Made by a program: the position numbers and the translations under genes. Shown here in pieces: positions 39,401-47,981 of a stretch of DNA of 56,964 bases (within the stretch, counting starts at the first letter, position 1; each line of letters begins with the position of its first letter). The stretch lies in assembly GCA_008933795.1 (NCBI GenBank), contig WBUJ01000008.1, forward strand, positions 1-56,964. The letters run 5' to 3'. The DNA is from Candidatus Contendibacter sp. GTDB taxonomy: Bacteria; Pseudomonadota; Gammaproteobacteria; Competibacterales; Competibacteraceae. The notes under the pieces are model-generated. The model ran no database searches. It was not told the DNA's origin and was given only the letters and a program-made list of their open reading frames with translations.

Positions 39401-40829
39401 CCCGCGCTGGGTGGATCGAGGGAGGGGCGTATCCCAGCGCCTTCTCGTTGCTGGCGTAGGGTTCCAGATAATAAACGGGGAAATACTCGTCGCGTTCGGC
39501 GGCTGGGACCATCGCCCCGTCGCCATCCAGTTCGGTGAATCGGAAATCCGCCAACCCGTCCCGCCGCGCGGCGGCCTCGAATTCGGCCCGTTGCTCCCGG
39601 GGCACGCGCGGCAGCCACTCGATGGCCTGAAAACCGCCATAGTCCAGAATCGGGGTTACAAATTGGTGGAACTCTTCCCGGGCGACCGCTTCGGAACCGT
39701 CGAAGAAGCGCCTGACGGCATCGAGATCGCGCAGGTTGTCCCTGAATTTTTCGATGACCAGCCCGGCTCGTTGCGCCGCGATCAGTTGAAACCGACGTTC
39801 CAGCCCTTCCTGATTCTCCTGGCGCAGATCCAGAAAAAGACCGCCGGTCAGGGTCAAACCGATCAGGGCGGTCAGGGTCGCGGTTCCCCAGGCCGTCGCG
39901 TCGCCGGGCGCGGTCTCGCCAGGATCGGGCCGGTTGAAGAGATAGGCCCCGCCGAGCAGCAGCGTCAGGGCGATCAGCCCGAGAACCCCGATCAGGGCGT
40001 GGCCCGTGTTGCGCGCCGTCGCGGAGATTTCCTGCCGGATGGGGGTACGAACCAGCACGGCGGGTTGGCCCGCCAAATCGGCCAGCGTTTCGTACATGAA
40101 CAGCACGCCATGCGGTCCCGGCCGTAAAACGGCCGCGCCAGGCGGCGAGGCGCGCAGGTAATCGCGCTCCTCCGGAGTCAGCCGCGCATCGCCTTCGGTA
40201 AACAGCTCGAACGGCACCCGGGTCTGTTCGGTCAAGGCGCGCAGCAATGGCGCATCCAGAAACCGGCCAAACACCAGCGCGCCGCGCGCCGGCCCGATAC
40301 CCCGCGTGGTCAAAACGGGGCGCGCGGCCAGCAACAACGGGCCATGCTCGGTGGACAAAATCCCTTCGAGCGCCTGTTCCCGTTCCAGCACCGGTCGGAG
40401 CGCGGCCAGGAGAGCCGGCCGCTCGCCCGAGAACGCCGCCAGGCTCACGTTTCCGCCCAGATCGGTATCGTAGCCGCCGTTGTAGAGCACTTGGCCATCA
40501 CGGGCGAGGATGACGCAAAGGTTCAGGTGCGAGCTTTTCTCCAGCACGCGCCAGTCGCCGAGATTGGACTGGATGAAATGGGGGTTGCGGTTCTCGGCGA
40601 AAACGTAGGCGTCATCCCATTCGGCCCAGTTGCCCAATGCGTTGCCCAACTGCCGCAATTCGCCCTGGATCGCCGCGCGCGCGCGCACATTGTCTTCCAC
40701 CGCTTGCGCGTGTTCCAGTTGGTCGAAGGCCGGCCGGATCAGCCAATGATTCACCGCCCAGATAGCCAGGAGAACCATGAGGAAACCAGCCATCGCGGAT
40801 AAGATCGCTTTCGCGCGGGCTCCTTTCAC
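36444..40829 (-). CDS. CHASE4-CHASE-PAS-GGDEF-EAL diguanylate cyclase/phosphodiesterase
   Basis: A 1461-residue membrane sensor. An N-terminal membrane helix (AMAGFLMVLLAIWAVNHWLI), then a periplasmic CHASE4 domain (~40-200), two helices (~275-336), a second sensor of CHASE type (~350-620, RRFFDGSEAVAREEFHQF), a further helix (~645), three PAS domains (~670-1035), GGDEF with intact CRLGGDEFVLLL, and EAL with AEALVRWLHP and DDFGAGYSNLGYLKRL. Both catalytic signatures are intact, so it could make or degrade c-di-GMP. Start GTG 40829. A candidate c-di-GMP riboswitch lies ~7 kb away. Confidence 0.95.
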   Translation of the reverse strand: MKGARAKAILSAMAGFLMVLLAIWAVNHWLIRPAFDQLEHAQAVEDNVRARAAIQGELRQLGNALGNWAEWDDAYVFAENRNPHFIQSNLGDWRVLEKSSHLNLCVILARDGQVLYNGGYDTDLGGNVSLAAFSGERPALLAALRPVLEREQALEGILSTEHGPLLLAARPVLTTRGIGPARGALVFGRFLDAPLLRALTEQTRVPFELFTEGDARLTPEERDYLRASPPGAAVLRPGPHGVLFMYETLADLAGQPAVLVRTPIRQEISATARNTGHALIGVLGLIALTLLLGGAYLFNRPDPGETAPGDATAWGTATLTALIGLTLTGGLFLDLRQENQEGLERRFQLIAAQRAGLVIEKFRDNLRDLDAVRRFFDGSEAVAREEFHQFVTPILDYGGFQAIEWLPRVPREQRAEFEAAARRDGLADFRFTELDGDGAMVPAAERDEYFPVYYLEPYASNEKALGYAPPSIHPARGAVLTRAWDSSQVTLSARYILVQQESGQQFSVLAFAPVYAGITARDVEERRQRLKGFVLGVIQVGAVVENALKDTAPQGLVLHLIDLSAEGERQSLYDWVPRLDSSRPVAKASLRYHQDFPLADRTWRIEIQPNAAFVANHAEQSHRWVPATGGLLTVLATLYLFTVVSQQRRAEARVAARTAELRASQEYTRAVLDALNDAVFVDDANTGRILDINRRMTELYGYTRAEALALEAGQFSPGTPPYSQAEALAWLCKARREGPQTFEWIARTHAGAIFWAEVSVRFAVIDGQERFIIGVRDIAERKAAEQALRESEERFRVLHEASFGGIGIHDQGVILECNQGLADMTGFPLDELIGMNGLLLIAPQWRDLVTRNIRDGYAKTYEVEGLRRDGAVYPLEIRGKSIPYRGRIVRVAEFRDVTERRRAEERQRLAAAVFEAAREAIVVTDIDGNIVAINPACIAMTGYAEAEVRGQSLRMLQSDRQSETYYDAIWRTVARDGVWQGEFWSRSKDGGLFLALVTFCEVRDAANQLAHYLIVATDITHQKETEQRIEHLAYYDALTDLPNRALLTQRAELALALADRRREELAVLFLDLDRFKEVNDSLGHAEGDALLVQAAARLRELMRETDTICRLGGDEFVLLLPDTGQPGASRLASKVVAAFDQPFIVAGHSLRVTVSVGVALYPHDGATFGELLKNADAALYRAKHEGRNTWAFYAREMNVATFERLVLESQLRKAIGSGQLRAYFQPKVRLDDGRPVGAEALVRWLHPDHGLIPPERFIPVAEASDLVVDLGDWMLAEACRQLAVWRGAGLPPLTMAVNLAARHFRDPSFIERIERLLAIHGLPAQTLELELTESILLEAGARTAETFLALRRLGLGLAIDDFGAGYSNLGYLKRLPLTALKIDQNFVQNLVTDPDDRILAATIVALGHGLGLKVVAEGVETEEQRRILLDQGCDWAQGYLFAPPMPAERFADWLARASITG

Positions 40830-40925
40830 AAATTTCCGTCCCGGTTTGACTTTATTTAATATAGCTTAAATAATTCAATTGTTTATCTCAACAACTTTAA
40901 TGAACCGACATCCATGGAGAACACC

Positions 40926-41264
40926 GTGAAGCAATCGCTCCTCATTCCCGCCGCGTTGATCGCTCTATTGGGCGGCGGCCCGGCCCTGGCGGCCGATCCC
41001 CATGCCGGTCACGACGCCGCGCCGACGACCACCGCGACCCTCCCCGCCACCGGCACGGTGAAGAGCGTGGACGCGGCGGCGGGCAAGCTGGTGATCGATC
41101 ACGACCCGATTCCGGCGTTGAAGTGGCCACGAATGGTGATGGACTTCCGGCTGGCGGATAAGGCCTTGGCGGGCAAGGTGAAGATGGGCGACAAGGTGAG
41201 GTTTACGATGACGGAAGGCGATCAGGGCGCCTATGTCATTACCGCCATCGAACCGGCGCCGTGA
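40926..41264 (+). CDS. CusF-like periplasmic copper-binding protein
   Basis: A 112-residue protein with signal peptide [19 protein letters not shown], cleavage after ALAA. The CusF_Ec domain holds [19 protein letters not shown] and the metal-site stretch [14 protein letters not shown] (Trp and Met ligands); HAGHD adds His. GTG 40926 is favoured because GGAGAACACC is a ribosome site for it; ATG 40914 has none. It overlaps the next open frame only outside the true sod start. Confidence 0.88.
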   Translation: MKQSLLIPAALIALLGGGPALAADPHAGHDAAPTTTATLPATGTVKSVDAAAGKLVIDHDPIPALKWPRMVMDFRLADKALAGKVKMGDKVRFTMTEGDQGAYVITAIEPAP

Positions 41265-41386
41265 ACGGCGTCGCGCCATCGCAAGCAACGCCCATCGTCA
41301 GGGCGCGTCGGCTACACTTTCACTATCGGCCCCGCGCGCCGCGCATGACCCAACGCCTGGCGCGCGCTCAACCAGGAGTGCAATCC

Positions 41387-42112
41387 ATGTCCGCTCATCC
41401 CTCCGAATGCTCCCTGAACCGCCGCCGGTTCCTGACCACCCTGCTGGCCGGCTCCGCCGCGCTGGCATTGGGCGACCTCGTTCTCTCCCGCCCGGCCCGC
41501 GCCGCCGCCGGCAGCGGTCCCTTCACCCTGCCGCCGCTGCCCTACGCCGACGACGCCCTGAGTCCGTACCTCTCGGCCCAGACCCTCGGTTTCCATTACG
41601 GCAAGCACCATCGGGGTTATGTAAACAAGCTCAACGAACTGGTCACAGCAACGCCGCTGGCCGATCAACCGCTGGAAGCCGTGGTCAAGGCGACCGCCGG
41701 CAAGGCTGATCAGACCGCGATTTTCAACAACGCCGCGCAAGTCTGGAACCATACCTTTTACTGGAACAGCCTGCGGCCCAGGGGCGGCGGCAAACCGAGC
41801 GGCGCGTTGGCTGAACTGATCGACAAATCCTTCGGCGACTACGACCAATTCAAGGCCGAGTTCGCCAAGGCCGCCACTGGCCAGTTTGGCAGCGGCTGGG
41901 CGTGGTTGGTGAAGGACGGCGACAAGCTGATCATCACCAAGACCGGTAACGCCGACACCCCCATCGCCCACGGCCAAAAACCGCTGCTGACTATCGACGT
42001 CTGGGAACACGCCTACTATCTGGACTATCAGAACCGGCGGGCCGACTACGTGGCCGCCGTGCTCGACCATCTGATCAACTGGGACTTCGCCGCGCAAAAC
42101 TTGGCGACCTGA
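41387..42112 (+). CDS. Superoxide dismutase [Fe], Tat-exported
   Basis: A 241-residue Fe/Mn-family [22 protein letters not shown] is a twin-arginine signal peptide ending at PARAAAG. Metal ligands: His in [12 protein letters not shown], His in VWNHTFYW, Asp and His in [11 protein letters not shown]. The [11 protein letters not shown] glutamine marks the iron type. ATG 41387 with AGGAG 8 nt upstream; the frame is open from 41261. A periplasmic SOD beside a copper protein suits protection against external superoxide. Confidence 0.93.
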   Translation: MSAHPSECSLNRRRFLTTLLAGSAALALGDLVLSRPARAAAGSGPFTLPPLPYADDALSPYLSAQTLGFHYGKHHRGYVNKLNELVTATPLADQPLEAVVKATAGKADQTAIFNNAAQVWNHTFYWNSLRPRGGGKPSGALAELIDKSFGDYDQFKAEFAKAATGQFGSGWAWLVKDGDKLIITKTGNADTPIAHGQKPLLTIDVWEHAYYLDYQNRRADYVAAVLDHLINWDFAAQNLAT

Positions 42113-42177
42113 ATCGAAGTAGCCCACGACCCGCTCCCGGCCCGGCGGTTCGGGACGCCGCCGGATCGCCCGGCGCG

Positions 42178-43413
42178 CTAATCCACCAGCGCTTGGTAAA
42201 CCAGTTGCCGGAGTTGGGGCCGGAGCAGATGGGTGCTGGAGGGGAACAACTGGGTGAACAGCAGCGCGGTGATGTCCTCGGCCGGGTCCACCCAGAACGC
42301 CGTGCTGGCGGCTCCACCCCAGGCAAACTCGCCGGGTGAGGCCAGCACCTTGTTGGCCACCGGGTTGAGCGTCACCGAAAAGCCCAGCCCGAACCCCACG
42401 CCGTCGAAGGTGGTTTCGGCGAACAGCGGCCGACCGAAGGTTTCGAGATCGGCCCCGCCGGGCAGGTGGTTGCGGGTCATGTAGCGCAGGGTCCGGTTGC
42501 TCAGCAACCGGACGCCGTCCAACTCGCCGCCCCGCGACAGCATTTGGGTGAAGCGGTGGTAGTCGGCGGCGGTCGAGACCAGCCCATCGCCTCCCAGGCA
42601 GCAAGCGGGGCGTTGCCGCGCGACCCGGTCCATGGCGTCGTTGCGCGCCGCGCGTAGGGTTTCGGGGTGCGGCGCGTAGAAGGCGGCCAGCCGTCCGGCA
42701 TCCTCCTCGTTTACCCAAAAGCGGGTATCGCGCATGTCCAGCGGCTGGAAGATCCGCTCGACGAAAAACCGGTCGAGCGACTGCCCGGAAACCACCTCGA
42801 TCACCCGGCCGAGCACGTCGCTCGCCACCGAATAGTTCCACTCCGCGCCCGGCTGGAACAGCAGGGGCAGGCGGGCCCAAACCTCGCAGCAGGCGGCGAG
42901 GTCCATCCCGTCCGGCGGCCCCCACTCAAAACCGGCGGCCCGGTAGAGGGCGTCCACCGGGTGGGCGTGATGGAAGCCGTAGGTGAGGCCGGCGGTATGG
43001 GTGAGCAGATGCCAGATCCGTATCGGCTCGCGGAGCGGCTCGGTCACCGGCTTCAGCGCCGACCCGCCGCGATAAACCCGCGTTCCCGCAAAGGCCGGAA
43101 CGAACCGGCTGACCGGGTCCTTCAGCTCGAAAGCGCCCTCTTCGTACAGCATCATCGCGGCCACCGCCGTGACCGGCTTGGTCATCGAGTAGATACGAAA
43201 CAGGGTATCCCACTCGACCGGCGCTCCGGATTCCAGGTCCCGGTAGCCACGCTTGCCGAGGTAAGCGATCTTGCCGCCCCGACTGACCAGGATCAGCCAG
43301 CCAGGCAGCCGCCCGTCGTCCACGTATCGGGCAAAATGGGAGTCGATGCGCGCCAATCGGGCGGCGTCGAATCCCACCACGCCCGGTTCCACTTCCACCT
43401 TCAGTTCGGTCAT
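42178..43413 (-). CDS. Serine hydrolase of the beta-lactamase class C / esterase family
   Basis: A 411-residue protein without a signal peptide. SMTK (FRIYSMTKPVTAVAAMML) is the SxxK nucleophile, WNYSVASDVLGRVIE carries the YxN-like Tyr, and FAWGGAASTAFWVDP the HxG-like box as WGG. Esterases and EstB-like enzymes share this pattern, so true beta-lactamase activity is unlikely without a signal peptide. Confidence 0.9.
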   Translation of the reverse strand: MTELKVEVEPGVVGFDAARLARIDSHFARYVDDGRLPGWLILVSRGGKIAYLGKRGYRDLESGAPVEWDTLFRIYSMTKPVTAVAAMMLYEEGAFELKDPVSRFVPAFAGTRVYRGGSALKPVTEPLREPIRIWHLLTHTAGLTYGFHHAHPVDALYRAAGFEWGPPDGMDLAACCEVWARLPLLFQPGAEWNYSVASDVLGRVIEVVSGQSLDRFFVERIFQPLDMRDTRFWVNEEDAGRLAAFYAPHPETLRAARNDAMDRVARQRPACCLGGDGLVSTAADYHRFTQMLSRGGELDGVRLLSNRTLRYMTRNHLPGGADLETFGRPLFAETTFDGVGFGLGFSVTLNPVANKVLASPGEFAWGGAASTAFWVDPAEDITALLFTQLFPSSTHLLRPQLRQLVYQALVD

Positions 43414-43550
43414 GAGGTTTCGCTCCCTCTCAAGTCAGCATCTTTTCAGTAACAGCATAGTGGTTTGTTCTGGAAACCCAAACGGACCGAGGCTTGGATA
43501 AAACTCCCCTCTCCCAGGCGGTGGAGAAACCGTTGGATGCGGCCATCGGG

Positions 43551-44360
43551 TTAGGCCGCGCCGGACCGGAGGGAACTCGCAAAGGTTTCGACCGCTTCCA
43601 GATACGGTCGCCAGCCCACGGCGAAAATCGTGTTGTGGTCGGCGCCGGGAATCTCGAGCAGCCGCTTGTCAGGCGCCGGGCTGGCGTCGTAAAGGGCTTG
43701 CCCGTCGCTGAACGGAATGATGTGGTCGTGTTCCGCATGGATGATCAGGGTGGGTTTGGTGACGATCCGGATCTTGTCCAGTTGACGAAAGCCCTGATAC
43801 TCCTCGAAATTCAGGGTAGCAAGATTGACCCCGAGCCGGCGCAGCAACGGCCCGGTGTGGGCGAAGCCGCTTTCCACGATCAACCCGGCGATGGCCTCGG
43901 GATGATGGCTGGCCAGTTCCAGGGCTGGGGCGCTGCCCAGCGAACGGCCCATCACGACCAGCGGCCCGGCATGGCCCTGGCGTTTCAGCCAGCCGGCGAC
44001 AAAGCCCAGCACGGCGTGGCTGTCGGCCAGCAACGCCGAGGCGGTCGGCTGGCCGGCGGACTGGCCGTAGCCGCGATAGTCAACCACCAGAAAATTGATC
44101 CCACGCCGCGCGTAAATTGGGCCGAGGTCGTCGTAGTCCTCGACGATCTCGCCGTTGCCGTGAAAGAACAGAATAGTGACCGCCTCGGGATCGGCCTGAT
44201 GGCAGCGCCCGCTGATGACCACGCCATCGCCCACCGGGATGCGCAAATCGTCACCGTTCGCCTGGCTACTCGGGCGATAACCGGGGCGGGGATGAAACAA
44301 ACAGGCCAGCACCTCGAGCCGGTCGAGCGGCGAATGAGCGGAGGGCAGATCGGTGGGCAT
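43551..44360 (-). CDS. Alpha/beta hydrolase
   Basis: A 269-residue cytoplasmic alpha/beta-hydrolase. Oxyanion region ILFFHGNGEIVEDYDDL, VVDYRGYGQSAG, nucleophile elbow VVMGRSLGSAPALELA, Asp in IIHAEHDHIIPF and catalytic His in GADHNTIF. Resembles the BEM46/FSH-type hydrolases; substrate unknown. ATG 44360 starts the folded part; the frame continues upstream to 45143 but that is antisense to the synthetase. Confidence 0.9.
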   Translation of the reverse strand: MPTDLPSAHSPLDRLEVLACLFHPRPGYRPSSQANGDDLRIPVGDGVVISGRCHQADPEAVTILFFHGNGEIVEDYDDLGPIYARRGINFLVVDYRGYGQSAGQPTASALLADSHAVLGFVAGWLKRQGHAGPLVVMGRSLGSAPALELASHHPEAIAGLIVESGFAHTGPLLRRLGVNLATLNFEEYQGFRQLDKIRIVTKPTLIIHAEHDHIIPFSDGQALYDASPAPDKRLLEIPGADHNTIFAVGWRPYLEAVETFASSLRSGAA

Positions 44361-44585
44361 GAGCGTGTCTCCTCTACGGGTTTTGGGTAGGCGGATCGTG
44401 GGCTTCGGCGCGTCATAACAGTATACGTTGGCAGCGGTCGCCCGCCCGGACGCGCAGCGCCGGCGGGCAACGCCACATGGCCTATACTTCGACCCGATCC
44501 GGCCATCCTCTCCACCCTTCCCTGGCGGGCACGGCAGGGGAGCGCGAGCCGGCGCCAAAACGACCATCCACCCGAGGGGAGCAAG

Positions 44586-46109
44586 ATGTATATCGGCGAT
44601 TATCTCGGCCGGCGGACGATTTACAGCCCGGACGCGCTGGCGATCGTGGACGCGGGCAAAATCCCGGAACTGCGGCTCAGCTTCGCTCAACTGAACGAAC
44701 GGGCCAACCGGCTGGCCCACTGGCTGCGCGAAACCGCCGGCGTAGGCAAAGGCGACCGGGTGGCGATGCTGGCGCTGGACGGGGTTGAGCATCTGGACGT
44801 TCTGTTCGCCTGCGGCAAGCTGGGGGCGATTCACACTGCCCTGAACTGGCGGTTGCACTGGCGCGAGTTGCAACAGATCCTCGCCGAGGTCACCCCGAGC
44901 GTGCTGGTCTACGACGATACGTTCCAGGACAGCATGGCCCAGTTGGCGCGGGAGGAAACCCCGATCCGCCACTGGATTCACCTCGACGGGATCGGCATTC
45001 CCGGCAGCCTGCACTATGGCGACGCGCTCGACGCCGCGCCGGCTACGCCCTGCGCTTGCGAGACCCTGGTCGAGGAGGACATCGCCGCCATCGTCTTCAC
45101 CGGCGGCACCACCGGTCTGCCCAAGGGCGCGCAAATCAGCCACCGCCAGATTGCCTGGAACTGTCTAAACTCGGTCATTCACGACGTGGGGCGCGGCGAT
45201 GTGTACCTGAACGTGTTCCCCATGTTCCACGTCGGCGGATTGTTTGTTTACACCTTGCCGCAGATCATCATGGGCGGGACCACGGTGCTGCTCAGGCGCT
45301 TCGACCCGGAACGGGTCCTGCGGCTGATCGAGCGGGAGAGGGCCACCATCTTCGCGGCGGTGCCGGCGATGTATCAGATGCTGACCCAGACCCCAGCCTG
45401 GGCCGACGCGGATTTAAGCTCGCTGCGGTTCTGCACCAGCGGCGGCGCTCCCCTTCCCGTGCCGCTGGTCGAGCAGTACACCCGCGAAAAGGGCATCCGT
45501 TTCAAACAGGGCTTCGGCATGACCGAGTTTGGCCCCGGCCTGTTCGCCCTGGCCCCGGAGGATGCCATCCGCAAGGCCGGCAGCATCGGCCGGCCCAATT
45601 TCTACGTCGATGCCCGGATCGTCGGCCCCGACAACCGGCCGCTGGGACCGAATCAGATCGGGGAACTGGTGCTGAAAGGCCCCAGCATTGCCTCCGGCTA
45701 CTTCAACAACGCCGCCGCCTGGGCGGAAGTGATCGACGCCGACGGCTGGTTCCACACCGGCGATCTGGCCCGCCACGACGAGGACTGGTACTTCTACATC
45801 GTGGACCGGCTCAAGGACATGTTCATTTCCGGCGGCGAGAACGTCTATCCGGCGGAAATCGAAGCGGCGCTGTACCGGCATCCGGCCGTATTCCAGTGCG
45901 CGGTGGTCGGCGTGCCCGATCCGAAGTGGGGCGAGGTCGGCAAGGCGTTCGTGGTGCTCAAGCCGGACCAGACCGCCAGCGCCGAGGAACTGTTGGCGCA
46001 CCTCGGCGACTGTCTGGCCCGCTACAAGATTCCCCGCCAGGTCGAATTCGTGGCGTCCTTGCCGATTTCGCCGGCGGGTAAGGTGCTACGGCGGGAACTG
46101 CGGGAGTAG
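44586..46109 (+). CDS. Acyl-CoA synthetase (AMP-forming, class I adenylate-forming enzyme)
   Basis: A 507-residue enzyme activating a carboxylic acid via acyl-AMP to its CoA thioester. P-loop-like A3 motif IVFTGGTTGLPKGAQISH, A5 FKQGFGMTEFGPGLF, A7 DGWFHTGDLARHDEDWYFY, A8 RLKDMFISGGENVYPAEIE and A10 LPISPAGKVLRREL with catalytic Lys. Length and motifs suit a medium- or long-chain fatty-acyl-CoA ligase. RBS GAGGGGAGC upstream. Confidence 0.93.
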   Translation: MYIGDYLGRRTIYSPDALAIVDAGKIPELRLSFAQLNERANRLAHWLRETAGVGKGDRVAMLALDGVEHLDVLFACGKLGAIHTALNWRLHWRELQQILAEVTPSVLVYDDTFQDSMAQLAREETPIRHWIHLDGIGIPGSLHYGDALDAAPATPCACETLVEEDIAAIVFTGGTTGLPKGAQISHRQIAWNCLNSVIHDVGRGDVYLNVFPMFHVGGLFVYTLPQIIMGGTTVLLRRFDPERVLRLIERERATIFAAVPAMYQMLTQTPAWADADLSSLRFCTSGGAPLPVPLVEQYTREKGIRFKQGFGMTEFGPGLFALAPEDAIRKAGSIGRPNFYVDARIVGPDNRPLGPNQIGELVLKGPSIASGYFNNAAAWAEVIDADGWFHTGDLARHDEDWYFYIVDRLKDMFISGGENVYPAEIEAALYRHPAVFQCAVVGVPDPKWGEVGKAFVVLKPDQTASAEELLAHLGDCLARYKIPRQVEFVASLPISPAGKVLRRELRE

Positions 46110-46153
46110 GAACAGACGTGGGGGGCAGGCCCCCACGCGCCGCCATATCCGCA

Positions 46154-47695
46154 TTACTGATAGTTGACGATCACGAAGTTTTGATGAGGTTCGGCCCAGC
46201 GCACGGTCACGTTCTTGCCGGCCTGCGGGAAGTTCGCCAAGGGATATTCACCGCTGGCTCCTTGCAGGAAATCCACCCCCAGAGTTGTCACGGTGAAACT
46301 AACGTTGGCGAATTCCGCGTTGTCGGCGAAAGCCCGTAGGGTGTGGGTGCCGTTACCCAGGCTGTTCCAGTTGACGGTGTAACCGAACCCATTGTTAGTG
46401 TCACCACAGACTTCGGACGTGTCGTTCCGGGTGGTGCCGTAGGCGACCCGCTGCCGTTCGCCGCCGTCAATTTGCACCTCCACCGTGCTAGCCTGGCAGA
46501 TCCACCCCCGGATCAGTCCGATTCCGCTCTCAAACGAACCCTGCTGCGGACTTTCCAGGTTGGTAGAGGACGAAGCTAAAGGAACAGCGGAAACGGTTGA
46601 TTGGGCGCTGGCTGGATTCCGGCTTGCACCGACGATCACAAAATTCTGGTGGGGTTCAGCCCAACGCACCGTTACGTTGTTACCGGCCTGCGGGAAGTTT
46701 GGCAGGGTGTATTCGCCACTGGCGCCCCTCAGAAACTCCACGCCCAAGGTGGTCACGGTGAAAGTGGCGCTGGCAAATTCCGCGCCGTCGGCGAAAGCGC
46801 GCACGGTGTGGATGCCGGTGCCTAACTTGTTCCAGTTGTCGGTAAAACCGAATCCATTGTTGGCATCACCGCAATTCGCGACCGTGTCGTTCCGGGTAGT
46901 ACCGTAGGCCACCTGCTGTCGTGACTGGCCGTCGAATTGAATCTCAACCACTCCGGCCTCGCAAACCCAGCCCCGGATCAACCCGATCCCACTCTCAAAC
47001 GAACCCTGCTGTGGACTCTCCAGACTGGCTTGGGGCGTCGTGGATGGATTATAACCGATCCAATTTGAGGAACGATTCACGAGAAAGCCGCGTGTCGTAT
47101 CTTCCAGCATGACTCTAATCGCGTACCATTTACCTTGAGCGAGCAAGCCATCTGGTACAGTGAAGCTGTTAACAAGCCCAAGAGATGGGGATTGGTATAC
47201 TTGGTTACCTCCCGCATGAATACGCACCCTGACTCTGTTATGGGGTACCGACGTATTCGGTAATGACCATGAAACTGTTGGCGTCAGTATGGCTCCCGAA
47301 ATGGATAAATTCTCCACGAAAGGCAACGGTTCCACGCCGACGATATCATTGGTCTGGATCGAACGCGTATCGCTCCCATTAACTGCGGTGATGGTCCACA
47401 GGCCGGTTAACGAACTATCATAAGGAAGAAGTACTTCCGCGATAGGAGGATTATTAATTGGGACCGGTAGGTTCGTAATCGAACCCTGCGATGCAGTTAC
47501 TGAAGTACCATTTACTGGCTCAACTGTAACGCCTAAGTCAACAAAATCTGCTAAGCCAGGTGGGGAATTTACACTAGAGTGCTGTCTGAAATGGAAAGGA
47601 CCAGATAAGGTAACAGGTTCGCTCCAAGCGGAAGTGCAAACCAATAACGCGCCACACATACCCATTGCATGTTTTTGAAGCTGATTGGTCTTCAT
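46154..47695 (-). CDS. Secreted protein with two copies of a 131-residue C-terminal module
   Basis: A 513-residue protein with signal peptide (MKTNQLQKHAMGMCGALLVC, cleavage near AWSEP). Residues ~25-215 are beta-rich, resembling fibronectin-type or other adhesive domains (SWSLPNTSVPHNRVRVRIHA). Two tandem modules follow at 225-355 and 380-510, each starting LESPQQGSFESGIGLIRGW, with paired Cys (GW-x-C-x-A and CGD) and ending RWAEPHQNFVIV. The modules are shared with the upstream neighbour. A candidate c-di-GMP riboswitch lies 140 bp before the start. Probable cell-surface or extracellular protein of unknown role. Confidence 0.85.
   Translation of the reverse strand: MKTNQLQKHAMGMCGALLVCTSAWSEPVTLSGPFHFRQHSSVNSPPGLADFVDLGVTVEPVNGTSVTASQGSITNLPVPINNPPIAEVLLPYDSSLTGLWTITAVNGSDTRSIQTNDIVGVEPLPFVENLSISGAILTPTVSWSLPNTSVPHNRVRVRIHAGGNQVYQSPSLGLVNSFTVPDGLLAQGKWYAIRVMLEDTTRGFLVNRSSNWIGYNPSTTPQASLESPQQGSFESGIGLIRGWVCEAGVVEIQFDGQSRQQVAYGTTRNDTVANCGDANNGFGFTDNWNKLGTGIHTVRAFADGAEFASATFTVTTLGVEFLRGASGEYTLPNFPQAGNNVTVRWAEPHQNFVIVGASRNPASAQSTVSAVPLASSSTNLESPQQGSFESGIGLIRGWICQASTVEVQIDGGERQRVAYGTTRNDTSEVCGDTNNGFGYTVNWNSLGNGTHTLRAFADNAEFANVSFTVTTLGVDFLQGASGEYPLANFPQAGKNVTVRWAEPHQNFVIVNYQ
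46157..47023 (-). repeat. Coding repeats A1 (46631-47023) and A2 (46157-46558)
   Basis: Two 393-402 bp segments coding the 131-residue module. A1 is most like B1 and A2 most like B2 of the neighbouring gene at the DNA level; A2 and B2 share a nearly identical run of about 90 bp at their 3' ends. Confidence 0.85.
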
Positions 47696-47835
47696 CGTCT
47701 AATCCTTTTGAGTTTACCATCGAGATTTTCATGGCCAGTCGAGCGCGCCAATAAAAATTTATCTTTTCCGTCTTTGATCTCCTCTTCAAAAGAAGAAAGC
47801 ACGAGTTACCTTACGCGACCGTCATGCTGGTCACT

Positions 47836-47914
47836 GTCGGCAGTCCGGCTATCTGTGGTTGAACCAAGATCCGGTACTTTCCGCCCCTACCTTACGGCGG
47901 GTTTAGCTTTTCCC
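47836..47914 (-). ncRNA. c-di-GMP-I (GEMM) riboswitch candidate
   Basis: On the minus strand the GEMM layout is visible: GCTAAACCCGCC with a GTAA (GNRA) tetraloop closing to GGTAGGGGCGG, then AAAGTACCGGATCTTGG (the region opposite the tetraloop receptor), a second hairpin closing with CAGATAGCCGG, and the terminal ACTGCCGA. It is placed in the 286-bp leader of the 46154-47695 gene. If functional it ties expression of the surface protein to c-di-GMP. No clear terminator was seen downstream, so control may be translational. Confidence 0.75.
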
Positions 47915-47981
47915 TCGAATTTCCAATACCTGATTTTGGTATAGCAAAAAATCTGGACACTGCAACCTTTTCAAAAAAAAA

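Noticed and set aside
37959..40127. 722-codon plus-strand ORF
   Set aside because: Antisense shadow of the GGDEF-EAL gene.
42178..43413. Antibiotic-resistance beta-lactamase
   Set aside because: No signal peptide and esterase-type WGG box; a cytoplasmic serine hydrolase fits better.
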